Program-made: the position numbers and the translations under genes
Notes under the pieces: model-generated
Database searches by the model: none
What the model was told of the DNA's origin: nothing
Seen by the model: the letters and a program-made list of their open reading frames with translations, nothing else
NCBI GenBank assembly: GCA_905221615.1
Contig: CAJNDT010005779.1
Span: 1,646,752-1,710,751 of the forward strand
DNA: 64,000 nt
DNA from: Symbiodinium sp. CCMP2592
Lineage: Eukaryota > Sar > Dinophyceae > Suessiales > Symbiodiniaceae
Reading direction: 5' to 3'
Shown: positions 18,551 through 30,478 of the stretch, one piece after another
Layout of the letters: each line of letters starts with the position of its first letter
Numbering within the stretch: position 1 is the first letter of the stretch

Positions 18551-18652
18551 ATAGGGGCCTAAATTAATAGTTACCAATAATGTTGGGGGTTCCCTATTGT
18601 AATTATAGTATAATGGGCCCCAAAACCTTGTTCTAATTATTGAGGCGCTTAC
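18551..18652. mobile_element. Foldback family E, copy
   Basis: AGGGGCCTAAATTAATAGTT ... CTAATTATTGAGGCGCT, with the family interior TATAGTATAATGGGCCCC. Confidence 0.8.
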
Positions 18653-18705
18653 ATTAATGACCACAACCACCGGTCGCTGAGTTTGTTTCGGAATGAGCTT
18701 GCATA

Positions 18706-18826
18706 CCCAGACCCTCGGGAGGATCTAGAAAGTAGATCCCCTAAACTGGGGCCCTATACTACTAAGGGTACTTTATAGGAGCCCCCATTAAGGGATCTAC
18801 TTTTTGGATCCTCCCGGGGGTTTGGG
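18706..18826. mobile_element. Foldback family I, copy 2
   Basis: Arms CCCAGACCCTCGGGAGGATC and GATCCTCCCGGGGGTTTGGG, with TA on both sides. Confidence 0.9.
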
Positions 18827-19311
18827 TACGTCTCACTGTTTGGTGTTGGGCTGGAGCGTCTTGCACTTGGTCGGGATGCCCGGAATGCACTAAGCCCTTG
18901 CGGACCAGGGTTCAGAACAACAGCTGCGACGATGATGCCAGCAGCCGCTGCCCCAGTGGCACAAATCCATGGTGTGTGAGTCTTGGGTGGTAAAGCATTG
19001 GAAAGTTTGGTTTGTTGTTCACGCAGATGCTGCAAGCTTCAGGGGTGATTAGAGTTTAGCGTGCGTGCCGTCGTATCGTGCAGTATCGCAGTAACGTAGA
19101 AGCCAGAATAACTGCTAGTATTTGTGAATATTCCCTGCGGCTCCTTATTACATACATACTTCTAAACCCTGTTCAAGCAATTAAGGCCCTTAAAATATCC
19201 TTCAAAACACAAAGCTACCTGTAGTCGGCAGTGTTGTTCCTTTTTGGTGGGTTACACCGAAATGGAGCAGGAAAAAACCCGAAACCCTAAACTCCAAACC
19301 CTAAACCCCTA

Positions 19312-19419
19312 GAGGAGCCAGAAAGTTGGAACATCATTGCCCTCCGGCCTTTAACGTAAAGTAAAGCGAATCCAGGCATTATTCATCCTGAATCGATGTT
19401 CCAATATCTGGGGTTCACT
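19312..19419. mobile_element. Foldback family B, copy 2
   Basis: Arms GAGGAGCCAGAAAGTTGGAA and TTCCAATATCTGGGGTTCAC, with TA at both edges. Confidence 0.85.
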
Positions 19420-20487
19420 GTAAACCCTAAACACCGTTCCTCAGACCGTCTGGGTTTTAGGGGCAAAGTTGGCGGTTTCAGGGTCTGGATTCCCCGGAAG
19501 CTAGACCCTACGCAATCCCTTGTCTCTTGTTTTAGTTTAGGTTGCACGTTGTACATGCCCAGCTTGATGTACCTAGCCCGAGGCGTTATGGGTTTGAACC
19601 GGTATTGGAGAGTTTCCGAACGGTGCTATAGTGCTCTATGGAGGCTTGGCTGGGCTTCAACAGTTTTGTCAAGAAAGGTTTGACACGGTTGCGTACACAC
19701 TCTGTAAAACTGCACAAGGTGTTGCTCCTTTACAAGCACCCACGAGTCACTATTCACGGCATGTACCAGAGTCCTTCATGTTTCGAATCTCCGATATAGC
19801 TCAACCATGCAGCATTGGTCCTAGTTTTACGGTTAGCATCTGCTTTATGATAAAAGGAGCCACCCCAACAGAAATAGAGTATGAGCCTTTAGGGAGCATA
19901 TTGAGAATTTGGGAGCTGAGTCCCCACTACCTGTGCAGCACAGGCGATCCTGGCGTTCCGGTGCAGGCGGGTTTAGGGCTTAGGGGCAGATGGACATCCG
20001 TGGCGAAACACCTTAATTGCACCATAATTACAGGACCTAAATGATACTCTCTAGCCTAGTAGTAGAGTAGGTATCCTTTGACCTTTGGTGGGTAGTATAG
20101 TCCCTATATAACCCCAATATAACCAAAAAGGGTTAACCTTCAGCTCCCCATGATACCCGACAAGTAGGCTAGAAATTCAAGCCTGGCATGGACTTGGGGG
20201 TCGGAATCGCGCAAGAAGCCGTCAAATTCCTTGTCAGGGCCCGTATCACTCGGGCCCCAAGAACTACCAATACTATCATGGAGTTCCTTGTTGTGATGAT
20301 AGTGTATAATATACCCCCCCAAAACCCGGTTCGAATTATGATGGGTGTATAATATACCCCAAAACCCTATTCGAATTATTGTGGCCCCTATATTAGGTTT
20401 TTGCGGCCTTGGCCCCAAGGAGGAGGTTGGCTTGGAGCACCAAAATCACCCACAGCCACGCCACGAAAGGCTTGAGCTTATGCCCTA

Positions 20488-20577
20488 CCCGGAGGCCCCA
20501 TAGTAGTTCCTTTTTGGGAGTACCTTATAGGATTCTATATACGAACCCCAAAAAGGAACTACTCTGGGGCCTTTGGG
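20488..20577. mobile_element. Foldback family L, copy 1
   Basis: Arms CCCGGAGGCCCCATAGTAGT and ACTACTCTGGGGCCTTTGGG, with TA on both sides. Confidence 0.9.
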
Positions 20578-20956
20578 TAGGCCCTAAACTCAGACGATTC
20601 GGCAGCCGTAAAAAGGAGCTCAAAACAAAAACCGTGTCGGAAAGAAAGGCGCTGAGCCGTTGAACCTGAAGCTCGAAGCCCGAGCCACTGAAGAACTACC
20701 ACTATTCCAGAAACCTGTCAAGCCGTAAAGCCTTGACCCCTGAAATTTGAAACCTTGGCCTTTGGAGGTTCATGCGTAGCGATAAGTGGGATATACAAGT
20801 AGAGAAACTATAATTATAACCTCTTGTACGGGCCTTGATAGCTCCACTTATGGCTGGACCCCAAAAGTATGTAGACTAATAGAATGTTTACAGGTTTTGG
20901 GCCATTATCTTACCGACTTTTCAGGTCAAAGGAACTAATGTGGGGTTCTTGTTCAG

Positions 20957-21268
20957 ATGGGAACGTCTCGGACAGAGATTTCCAAGATGTACGGCTCAGA
21001 CGATGGAGAAGATCTAAGAATGATGTTGGGCGGTCGTCTCAACTTGTGGTGGGAGGACATCAAGCTTCTTAAGGGCAACTCAGAAACTTTTGAGATCTGC
21101 GACGCAATGGACAGGATCCCTAAGGGCGAGGTGCTCTACTTCGGTATCTACGCTATGGGTGGTGGGACAAGGGCTCGTGGCAATGCTTCGGGCTGTGTCA
21201 ACAAGGATGATCGCATCAAAGCCGTCAAGGACGTCATTCAGATGGCACAGTTGCGGTTCAACGCAACC
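20957..21268 (+). CDS. Exon candidate, about 100 codons, unknown protein
   Basis: Begins right after TTGTTCAG at an ATG (MGTSRTEISKMYGSDDGED) and stays open through LNLWWEDIKLLKGNSETFEI and GEVLYFGIYAMGGGTRARGN to KAVKDVIQMAQLRFN. Composition and codon use look like a real, mixed-charge globular protein. A palindromic element with arms CCAGATTAAGAAACC starts at the last codons, so the exon boundary and the element edge nearly coincide. I do not recognise the family. Confidence 0.55.
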
Positions 21269-21353
21269 AGATTAAGAAACCTTGAACCTTTTTGTGAGGG
21301 TGCCTCATGTGAATCCTTTTACCTTATACACCCAGGGTTTCTTAATCAGGTTC
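21266..21353. mobile_element. Single-copy foldback U at an exon edge
   Basis: Arms ACCAGATTAAGAAACCTTG and AGGGTTTCTTAATCAGGT. The left arm overlaps the last codons of the exon candidate at 20957. Confidence 0.8.
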
Positions 21354-21375
21354 CTACATTACTCATGAACCTCCA

Positions 21376-21487
21376 CCAAGACCTCCGGGGAAATCCAAAA
21401 AGTAGATCCCTTAATGGAGGTTCCTATAAAGTACCCCTGGGCCCCAAATTAGGACATCTGCTTTCTAGATCCTCCCGAGGGTCTGGG
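21376..21487. mobile_element. Foldback family I, copy 3 (reverse)
   Basis: AGACCTCCGGGGAAATCC ... GATCCTCCCGAGGGTCTGGG; ends less well kept. It lies just after the exon candidate at 20957-21268. Confidence 0.8.
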
Positions 21488-21582
21488 CAAGTATAGCCTA
21501 TCACACTCGGATGGTCGGCCCCTTTTCTAGCTCTGGGAACTGAGGTCTAGATTTCCAGCGTAAGATCCACACGGTTTACAGC

Positions 21583-21667
21583 TTAGGGTTCATATAGGGT
21601 TTAGGGTTTAGGTCTAGGGTTTGTATAGGGTTTAGGCTTTAGGGTTTAGGTTTAGGGGTTTAGGGTT
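21583..21667 (+). repeat. Telomere-like TTTAGGG tract
   Basis: Degenerate TTTAGGGTTTAGG and TTTAGGTCTAGGGTTT units. Confidence 0.85.
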
Positions 21668-21829
21668 CCATTATTGCAGAGCCCTAGGCAGGAGTGGATA
21701 CCAGGGGGTTTTAGTTAGGCTGCTGCAGTCCCTGAAAGCCCGCAACCCCCCAAAGCCCTGAAACGAAAAGTCCTAAGCTCTCCCCTGAACATCCCTGAGC
21801 CATATAGTGTCATAGCGCATCGTATAGTA

Positions 21830-21920
21830 CCCGAAGGCCCCAAAGTAGTTCCTTTTGGGGGGTTCGTATATAGAATCCTATAAGGTAATCCCAAAAAGGA
21901 ACTACTATGGGGCCTCCAGG
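21830..21920. mobile_element. Foldback family L, copy 2 (reverse)
   Basis: Arms CCCGAAGGCCCCAAAGTAGT and ACTACTATGGGGCCTCCAGG, with TA on both sides. Confidence 0.9.
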
Positions 21921-22574
21921 TATAATACTGTAAGGATCATATAACATAATATCTTAAGAAACCACTCTACTGGAGGCAACCGGGCCAAAGTTCGGAACTC
22001 AGTTTGGGAGTTCAGGGGCTTATGGGGAATATGGGGGCCCAGGGCTTAGGGCTGACTGTCTTGGTGCATAAGTTTCAAGAGGCCGGAAAGAAGGGCTTCC
22101 GAAAGTTAGGGGCCTTTAGTATAGTCTGAGACCCTAAACGAGGGCTTCCGAAGAAAGGGCCTTTATTTGGGGAATAGTCGAGGGTAGTTGGGGGGTGAGG
22201 TAGGAGGCTCGTGGTTTCCGAGAGAAGGTTGGGGGGACGGAGTTAGGTTTGGGATTCAGGGCCGCTTGAGGGTTTAGGGCTGCTTGAGTCTTCGTGTCTA
22301 AGTTAAGTGCCTTTCTTGTTTTGTGCATGCAGGCTTCAGGGTTCAGCGATGCTTTCTGGCTCAGGGTGCAGGGAGTGTTCGGGTTTCTGCGCCTAACCAT
22401 AAACCCCCAACACCCAAACCCCTAAATCCCCCCCCCAAAAAATGCACCCTAAGCCCGCAAACCCCTAAACCCTTAAACCCCCAACCCCTAAAACCCCAAA
22501 CCCCAAAGGCTGTCGTTCGGGCCCGAAGTTTTTCCGGTGGGGTTTTACGCCCGAAAGTCCAGCTTTTGGCACTT

Positions 22575-22675
22575 GTCAGTTTCCGAAAATAGGGGGCCCT
22601 AATGTAGTCCCCCAAATAGTAGGATCCTTATTAGAATACCCCCATTATAAGGTCCCCTCGTTTTCAGAAACTCCC
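22575..22675. mobile_element. Foldback family A, copy 3
   Basis: Arms GTCAGTTTCCGAAAATAGGG and GTTTTCAGAAACTCCC, flanked on both sides by ACTT. Confidence 0.9.
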
Positions 22676-22761
22676 ACTTCAACCACGGCTCAACGTAATG
22701 TGTTGGACCTTATGAGGGCTTCTGGGGGCCTCCTTAGGTAGTATGAGGGGCTCCTTTAAGG

Positions 22762-22871
22762 CTAGGACCGAGAGTAGGCCCTTATTCCCTTTTTTAGGGT
22801 TCAGGTTCCCTTATAAGCCCCTTTAAACCAAACAGGGCACCCTTTTTATTCCTAGGTTACTCTTAGGTCTA
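22762..22871. mobile_element. Foldback family F-like, copy 3
   Basis: GAGAGTAGGCCCTTATTCCC ... TTTTTATTCCTAGGTTACTC. Same interior as family F but different ends. Confidence 0.8.
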
Positions 22872-23009
22872 GTAGTATGAGGGGCTCCTTTAAAGGGATC
22901 TTTGGGTTCTATAAGGGTAACTTAGTAGCTGGGTCGGTAACCCTTAACCTTTTGGGTTTTTTTTATTCCTACCAAAGCTGAGAAGGTTAACATTTTTTGT
23001 TGGGGCTAC

Positions 23010-23112
23010 AGGGAACTCCAGAAAGTTGGAATATGGTTTCAGGGTAGGATACCCTATAATTTACCATAGAAGGGTTTAGGATAATCATATTCCAACTTTC
23101 CAGCTTTTACTT
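23010..23112. mobile_element. Foldback family B, copy 3 (reverse orientation)
   Basis: Arms CAGGGAACTCCAGAAAGTTG and CAACTTTCCAGCTTTTACTT, with TA at both edges. Confidence 0.9.
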
Positions 23113-23226
23113 TAGGCCCCTAAGATGATGGCCCGAGATCCGAAGATGCTGAAGCTTTGCCTCTTGCCTAGAACCCACAAAGTTATTCAGGGCTTCGGGT
23201 TTCAGGGTTTAGGGACCCATCGTACA

Positions 23227-23238
23227 TATGTATATCTG

Positions 23239-23273
<35 letters not shown>
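23227..23273. repeat. TA microsatellite
   Basis: TATATATATATACATATATA and similar. Confidence 0.9.
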
Positions 23274-23274
<1 letters not shown>

Positions 23275-23438
23275 GTACTCTTGGGTGGTTGCTTCAGTTT
23301 TTGATAATGGGATCCCGGCGGTAAACCAGCTTATCTTGGGTACTGCCCCCATATAGTAACAGTCCATATAGGGTTAGATTAAGGTCCTAGTGTATCTGTG
23401 TTATGAATATCATTCAACTGCTACTGAGTGCGGGTACC

Positions 23439-23508
23439 TTAGAAGCTGCCCCCACCCTGTAATAGTGGTATAATAGGAATATAATAGGGCCCGAAGGGCC
23501 CCTTCTAA
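23439..23508. mobile_element. Foldback family H, copy 1
   Basis: Arms TTAGAAGCTGCCCCCACCCT and GGGCCCCTTCTAA. The right half is shortened. Flanking octamers CGGGTACC/GTAGTACC match at 5 of 8. Confidence 0.8.
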
Positions 23509-23577
23509 GTAGTACCCAAAGCTTATCAACAATTACATTCGATAAACTCAGACCCGAACTTGCTGCTTGACAGGAAA

Positions 23578-23690
23578 CTAGGACCCAGAGTAGGCCCTTA
23601 TTCCCTCTTTTAGGGTACAGGTTCCCTTATAAACCCCTTTAAACCAAAAAGGGCATCCATTTTATTCCTAGGTTACTCTTAGGTCTAGGA
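23578..23690. mobile_element. Foldback family F-like, copy 4
   Basis: CCAGAGTAGGCCCTTATTCC ... TTTATTCCTAGGTTACTCTT; close relative of the copy at 22762. Confidence 0.8.
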
Positions 23691-24426
23691 AATGTCTCCA
23701 AAAGCGTTGTGAGTCTATGCCCGACAAAGTAGGTCACTACATTTCTCGCAGTGGTCTCACTTTTGAGGCAGGGATGTCTGGCACACCCACACACACACAC
23801 ACAAATTTCCGTACAACAGATAGAATGCAGATCCAGCTCAACTGATTGATGAAAACACATGGGGCGACTTGAAGCGCAGACTTTCAAGACTTACGAGTCT
23901 GTTAGTGTAGGGCGGGCCACCCAGCAAGGCGCGAGTACGACCATGTCGACCAGATGACCACTGCGGACCGTTGCTTTAGGGGTTTAGTGTGTACGGATTC
24001 GGGTTTGTTTTGGGGGTTTACTTTGTTCAGACTTGTTCTTTTTTTTATTTCGAAATTATAGCAGGTTTCTGTTGCTTGCATGCAAAGTAAGACACAACTC
24101 CTCCGAGCCCAGGAGCTCGAGCGAGAAGCGATTTTAGGATCGAATCATGTATTGACGCGGCTCTTCATGTCATGTTGAGGGCTTAGGGGCTTAGGGTTCA
24201 GGGCTCTTCATGTCATGTTGGGCCAGATGCGAGACACTAGCCCCCTCACTGTTTGAAGCCCTAGTGGTAACACACCTTCGTGAACAAAAAGATGTAGAGC
24301 CCTATAAACTACGAACCCTAGGTCTATGCCCAAACCGCATACCCTACGCCCTCAACCCTAACCAACTCACCCACCAACCACCCCCTCCAAAACAGTATGT
24401 ATATACATGAAGCCTAACATACATCT

Positions 24427-24529
24427 GTATATATATATATATATATATATGGTTATATATGTACATGTATGTGTATATATATATATATATATATATAAAA
24501 GTATATATATATATATATAAGTATATACA

Positions 24530-24586
<57 letters not shown>

Positions 24587-24622
24587 CAACAGTTATAGTT
24601 CTAGTTATATATATATATATAC
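24427..24622. repeat. TA/GTATA microsatellite
   Basis: Nearly 200 bp of TATA repeat with GTACATG interruptions. Apparent Tyr/Ile reading frames across it are artefacts. Confidence 0.95.
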
Positions 24623-24649
24623 CTGTGAATGAAGCCGAGCACCTCGGAG

Positions 24650-24709
24650 GAGCTGATGGAAGTAGTGCTTCGACGGATGCAGACAGATGCCCAAGGCTCC
24701 AACTCACAG
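24650..24709 (+). CDS. Small exon candidate, helical
   Basis: After CTCGGAG|G the frame reads [15 protein letters not shown] and meets CAAG|GC, a possible GC donor. It sits just right of a long TA microsatellite. Confidence 0.3.
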
Positions 24710-26650
24710 GCGCCTGGGTCTGCAAGCCTTTACCTTTGTCATAGTCGGGTAGCATTTTACATTTTTATGGATACTTAATCCCAATAAGGAATTAACATGT
24801 AAACTTTTAATCCCATCCCAACCATGAATTAGTTGCACTATAAGGCTTAATAATTAGACTAGGGCTCCCTAAAGAGTAGGGTTCCTTTAAAAGGGGCGTC
24901 TACGGGATACTACGTATAGTAGGTTTCTATGGTACACGGGCCTGAAAAATTACCCATACTATTTTTGGAGCTTCCTTATCATATTTGTAGTCTAGTATAC
25001 CCCTACATTATAAAGTTTAAGTGGAGTTTTAGGGGTGCGGGTGTCATCAAGGGCTTTCTCTACGGATTGTGGCTGTATGGTGTTTCTTCAGAGTTTTGTG
25101 CGGCATTGATAGGGTTTGTTGTTCTTCGGGCTGCTGTTTTGTAGGACTTCTTAAAGTCTTAAACGTTTTGGACCTTTTTACAAGGGTTTTCAGTGGTTGG
25201 GGCTTTGGTTCATCTGACGTAACAATAAGGATGTGATCAGCATTCCTTAGGATCGCATGTATAATACTGCGAAACTGCCAACACTTAAGTCATGGCAACA
25301 GTTGATTGGGGGCTTTGGTAGGGTTGAAACTGCGGCCTACATTTAAGGTTATCACTCGTCTAGGGTCTGCCAACGGACTTGCCCTAAGCCCAAACGCTCA
25401 GTTAGGGCTTAGGGTCCTGTGCTTTGGGATATTGATTGGGTTTGGCGGTTTCAGTGTTGGGCCATGTAGGTTTTTGGGTGTCTTGGGCAGGTCTCGCGCT
25501 TTGCGAACATGCTCCTTGCCTGGCGCCCAGCTCCGCGCATCAAAAAAAGCAAGATCCGATACCTAAGCCTGAGGGTCCATGTTCCTACGTAGTATGTGTA
25601 GTATGCGCATGTATGTACATGAACCTCAAAGTACCTATGTCGTTGTCCATTTGAGGCCAAGATGTATACAATGCTTAATCTATGGTTTCAGTTGTATCGA
25701 CCCTGAGGGTTACTGAAACATTGAAAGACTGGAAAAACCGTGGACATATATGAATGAAAAGGTGAAGGTCGAAACCGGCAGAATGCAGAAGGTGCAAAAA
25801 AGGTGACTCACGTTCCAGATGTTTTCTCCACCTTTTTCACACCTCTCTTTCTGTTCCACCGTTGTTGTCACCTTGTTGGCCATGCGCATGCTGCGGCTCC
25901 CTGGATCGTGGGCCAGTTGTTACCTTGTGCACATCTTTGTTGCGAATCCCTAAACCACAAAACCCTTAAAACCAAAATAGGGGCAGAGTTGATAGGACTG
26001 ACAAGACTTGCGGGATAGAGAAGGAGGTTTTTTCGTTGGGGTTGAGGCTTGAGGCATTCGGGCCTTCCGGGGCCTTGGTCTACAGGGTTTAGGATTGGGG
26101 ATTTCGGGTTAGGGGCTTAGGGTGAAAAAATCGCCGTTTCGGGGCTTAGGGTACATGTTCAAGACTCAGCACAATGTCATTGTGGTATGTGGAAGTCCTG
26201 CAAGCTGGGTAGGTAACCTTTGACCTTTTACGGTTTACATAACCCTACCATAAACCCTGAACCCTAAACCCTAAATTCCTAAACCTTAATCCTAAAACCT
26301 AAACCGGAAACCCCAAGCCCTTAAACCCTAAACCCGAAACTCCTAAAACCCGGAGACCTTACTTTTTGTGGGCCCCTTGGTACTCAGCCCAGAGAGAAAC
26401 CTTTCAGCTACCCTTCCAAAACCCTATTCGGGACCCTAAATAACCTACGTTTAGGAAAGTTATAGAAAGCAAATATTACAAGGATCCTATTTTAAAAGGT
26501 AGGTTCTTCAGGGTTAAGGTAAACATAAGCCCTAAATCCCAAGCCTTAGTCCCTAAACCCCTGATTCTTGCCTGTGGAAAACATCCCTTGCTGAGCCCTA
26601 CACCCTCGATCCCAAGGTTTAGGTGTTCTTTGGACCCTGAGGGCCTTAGC

Positions 26651-26723
26651 TTAGTAGCTGAGTGGATGCACTTTACACTTTTTGGGATAATGTTATTGGG
26701 GGGCTTATGAACTCAGCTACTAA
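26651..26723. mobile_element. Foldback family K, copy 1
   Basis: Arms TTAGTAGCTGAGTGGATGCA and TATGAACTCAGCTACTAA. Confidence 0.8.
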
Positions 26724-26823
26724 GTTTAAAGGAACCCTAAACCCTGAACATGTAGATCCCTTAAAGGAACCCTTATATAGCACCCTTTAAAGGATCCTTA
26801 TGGGCCTTAAAAAAAGCAGCCAG

Positions 26824-26892
26824 GCTCGCGCTGAAACTTCGGCGACGGAGCCGGAAGCCTTCGGCGGCATCAACGTGCCTCGCCGTTTGTTG
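26824..26892 (+). CDS. Exon candidate next to a foldback element
   Basis: After CAGCCAG|G the frame reads ARAETSATEPEAFGGINVPR. Two bases beyond its end a TTAGTAGCTGAGT foldback (26895-26970) begins, so the element lies at the exon edge. Confidence 0.35.
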
Positions 26893-26894
26893 GC

Positions 26895-26970
26895 TTAGTA
26901 GCTGAGTGTACACTTTTTGGGATAGTATTACCCACTATAGAACTAAGAGGCTTATGAACTCAGCTACTAA
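26895..26970. mobile_element. Foldback family K, copy 2
   Basis: Arms TTAGTAGCTGAGTGTACACT and TATGAACTCAGCTACTAA; flanks GTTGGC/GTTGGG. The region between it and copy 1 contains the exon candidate at 26824. Confidence 0.8.
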
Positions 26971-27705
26971 GTTGGGCAACTGAACGAGGTAGGGTTTGAG
27001 GCGTAAGGTTGACGTGAATTTCTGTAGAAGCCAGTATGTATAATTATACCAGATGACGACATCGTGCGTGCAAGCTTGCATCTAGATTTGTGCTTGTATG
27101 TACGAGGATTCACAACCCCCACCCCCCGCCCCTGCCTCCCCTGCGAATCTTCCAAGCTCAACAGTAGACACTTATTTCATCGTCAGCTCTGTATTTTGTC
27201 ACGCAGCAGTTTCACATACTAGTGCGTTTGGCACCCACGCGTGTCTTCGACCAGTTGAGTCCCTATAGCAGATGACCTCAGTACGGGATGACATGAGGCA
27301 GGGTTACATGCGAGCTTGAGGCTTAGGTAAATACATAATTAAATTAAACTTCATGGTTCTAGTAGCAGGACCAAGCGAATGAGTTCTCGAAGCATAGATG
27401 CCTTACTAATGAGTGCAGTTTCCCTTAAGGCCAGTTTTGCTTAGAAGTCATACTACATCATGCTGTTCGAATTATTAATTGAAGCCCATATATTCAAGCC
27501 CTACACAACCCGTGCAGGACCCTTTATGGAGCCTTTACGGAAACCCTGTTCTAGTCATCCAGTTTCCTGTCGTATGTTACGGAGGATCCAAGCGAGGACG
27601 AAGAAGATGCCGCCGACGTCGGTGCAGGCAGTGATCAGTTCTGTCCGTTGGGTCGGGGCTTTTAAGCTTTGAGACATGTTTGAAAGGCCGGCTAAGGTCT
27701 ATACC

Positions 27706-27780
27706 TAGACCCCCAAAAGTATAGGTAAACTGATGGCCCAAACCCTATAACCGGCTATTATTCTACATACTTTTGGGGTA
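27706..27780. mobile_element. Foldback family G, copy
   Basis: CCTAGACCCCCAAAAGTATA ... CTACATACTTTTGGGG. GGACCCCAAAAGTATGTAG recurs at 37641, 46703 and 50836 and as half-copies near 4390 and 4550. Confidence 0.75.
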
Positions 27781-28237
27781 AACCCTAAACCCTAAACCCT
27801 AAATTTCGAGATGGCAGGCTCCCGGTTGAAAGCACCATTGCTTGTGCAGGCCCCTCTGCATTTGTGCTGTTTTACGATCGTGTACTTCACTCATGCTACA
27901 CAAGCCAATCTTAACATCTCAGGCAGTTCAAAGGGTTCGGGTTTAGGGTCTAGGGTTGCGGAGGATGAGGTAGCCCGCAGAAATCGTACCTGACCTGGTA
28001 ATTGTTCGAGCGGCTGCTGCGAGTGTTTCAACGACGTTTCAGTAGTTCCCCATACTACGGGCGAATGAATCCTTGCATAGGTCGTCATATGCCACAGCTC
28101 CTTCCCGCGTTTTTGGTTCAAGCTGACCGATGTGTTGGTAGAAGGAACGACAATCGCCAACAGAGAGCAGCGGTTTATGCCCAGCTGTATTTTAGTGCCT
28201 TAAGGCTTTGAGGTGCAGGCGCACAATGAGAGCCTTA

Positions 28238-28410
28238 CCCGCCCTAAACCCTAAACCCCTAAACCTGAAACCCTAAACCCCTAAACCCTAAACCGTAAAC
28301 CCCTAAGCCCTAAACCCCTAAACCCCTAAACCCCTAAACCCTAACCCCTAAACCCCTAAACCCTACACCCCTAAACCCTAACCCCTAAACCCCTAAATCC
28401 TGAACTCTGA
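28238..28410 (+). repeat. Longest CCCTAAA-type tract
   Basis: More than twenty CCCTAAA or CCCCTAAA units, with occasional point changes (CCTGAAACC, CCCTACACC). Confidence 0.95.
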
Positions 28411-29205
28411 ACCCTAGGCTGAACCACTAAACCTGAACCATACCCCTCGAGAGCCCCTACATTCCAAGCCCTGCCCCCCTTCTTCGAGCAAGCATAGGCT
28501 AACCCAACACCTCACATCCTGACCCCCACCCTATGCTTTGACCTCAATTCTCAACCCGCCTCCCAAAATCAACCTTCCAAACCCATAACACAAGCAAAAC
28601 ACAACAACCTCGCCAAATCCCGCAACACAAACCAAAACACAACAACCTCCTTCCCCCAAGCGTAGGGTGGGGGTCAGGATGTGAGGTGTGGGGTTAGCCT
28701 ATGCTTGCTCTTCGAACCCGTCGGCGTCTCTCATGGAGCGCGAATCAGCGAGACCTCGTTTAGGGTTTGGGCTTTTAGTTTAGAGTTTAAGGCTTTGTTA
28801 AGGTTGCGGGTTTAGGGTACGGGCCTTAGCAAGCAAGAGCAGGTCCCCGCGCTCGTGTTAAGTTGATTGTGCTAGCCTGGGCTACAACCGTGGTCTACCA
28901 AGCAGGTCGCTGAATGGAGTAGGCAGCCCTGGTTACACACTGACACCTGAACTTGCTTGGCAATGGGCTCTGGAGCAATGGCGAAAGAGCTCAAGGACGC
29001 GGGAAGGGACGGGCGCCGGGCAGAACTTTCTTCGGTTACGTTTCCTGAAATTTGTGGGTCCTCGGGCCCTGGGTTTCTATCCTATACAATCTGCTAAAAT
29101 TCATTCATACCAGGAAGCTTTTGGTTAACCTTCAGTTCCCGTTCGCTGGACGCCAGTTAGACCGGCCCTGCCCCAACCCTGAGCCCGAACTTACGAAGTT
29201 ATTCA

Positions 29206-29307
29206 CTAGGACCTAGAGTAGGCCCTTATTCCCTTTTGTTAGGGTTCAGGTTCCCTTTTAAGCCCCTTTAAGCCAAAAAGGGCATCCTTTTTATTCATAG
29301 GGTCTAG
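29206..29307. mobile_element. Foldback family F-like, copy 5
   Basis: CTAGAGTAGGCCCTTATTCC ... TTTTTATTCATAGGGTCTAG; same subgroup as the copies at 22762 and 23578. Confidence 0.8.
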
Positions 29308-29569
29308 TTCATAATTGCGTGGATTCAATTTCAGAGCACCTCGACCCACCATCTACTCTCTATTGGACCCTAAATGCCCCTTTTTTGTGTGACGGCATAC
29401 CCCTATTTGAGGGTACAAGGAGGTTCCTGGCAGTTGAGAGTCAACTTATTCTAGGCATCGGCGTCACTGACCATAGGTCCAAGCCCTTTCTTGCGAGGAA
29501 AAGCTGGAGGGCTGTTCCGCAGACGAGGTTGACCGCTGCTTGCCAGCACTGCAACCGCACTATAGCGAC

Positions 29570-29668
29570 CTAGATAATTACCTATACTATTTTGGGGGCT
29601 CCTTTTTATATCAGAATAAAGTATTCGCCCAAACCCAATCCTAATTATTAAGGCTACCATAGAAGATC
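29570..29668. mobile_element. Foldback family E, diverged copy
   Basis: TAGATAATTACCTATACTAT ... CCTAATTATTAAGGCTACCA. Confidence 0.65.
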
Positions 29669-29963
29669 CCTCTTATAGATCCCCAGGAGACCTTTAAAAG
29701 GAACCTACAATAAGCCTTCATAGTAGCCCTATATTATGGCTTTCCCTGCACAGCAGACGTCCGCGAGACAGGAAACCCCACATCCAGCGCCAGATTTAGG
29801 CTTCTTGGTGATAGCTAGAGCCCTAGGGGCCCCTAAGGGTTCCTTCCAAGGGATACTATAAGGATACTATAAGGGCTCCTTTAAAGGGTAGGGTTTAGGT
29901 TAGGGTTTAGGGTACTTTAAAGATGCTATAAGGGTTCCTTTTGAAGGCTCTACAAGGGGTTTA

Positions 29964-30039
29964 GGGTTTCCGAAAATTTGGAGTACCTTATTACTATTCA
30001 GGCTACCATATTAGGGTCCCCTATTTTCAGGAAACTCCC
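29964..30039. mobile_element. Foldback family A, copy 4 (short)
   Basis: Arms GGGTTTCCGAAAATTTGG and CTATTTTCAGGAAACTCCC; the interior is shortened to 76 bp. Confidence 0.8.
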
Positions 30040-30478
30040 GAATCAAGACATGGCAACAGTTGATCTGTTTCCTACAGCGTGGCTGCTCGTATTTGCGCGC
30101 TCGTGGCATGCCACGGCCCTTTTGTACCATAGTTTCCGTATAAACGCTATAACCCTAAACCTCTAACCCTTGTCGGTTAACAGCCGTTCAAGGGCCTTCT
30201 ATTCCTCTAGGAAGTACAAGTACAGTCGACTCGGGGAGGCAATACCCTGAGCCTGAGCTGGGTCTTGTCAAGAACATGTCGTAAGTTACCATATCAAGGA
30301 AACCGTACTATGTACATGTTACTCCTAAAGGTCCTTCATATGGATTCCGATTGCGACACCCTAAACGCCGGACATCACTGTTACGGTACCCTAAGCCCAA
30401 AGCCCTTAGACTCCCTAAAACCGTTTCCCAGCGAGGCGCAGGTCCTTACATTCTACCCAAAACTCTGAACCCCTTTAT

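Larger units (their letters stand above)
15742..20956. other. Repeat mosaic, no long gene
   Basis: Holds TTTAGGG traces, one exon candidate (16431), the 0.9-kb inverted-repeat element, foldbacks and unique sequence. A fragment near 16002-16078 (VVTGTTVGVPVGVAVET) may be another exon. Confidence 0.5.

Noticed and set aside
24344..24755. Tyr/Ile-rich frames on both strands
   Set aside because: Translations of TA microsatellite.
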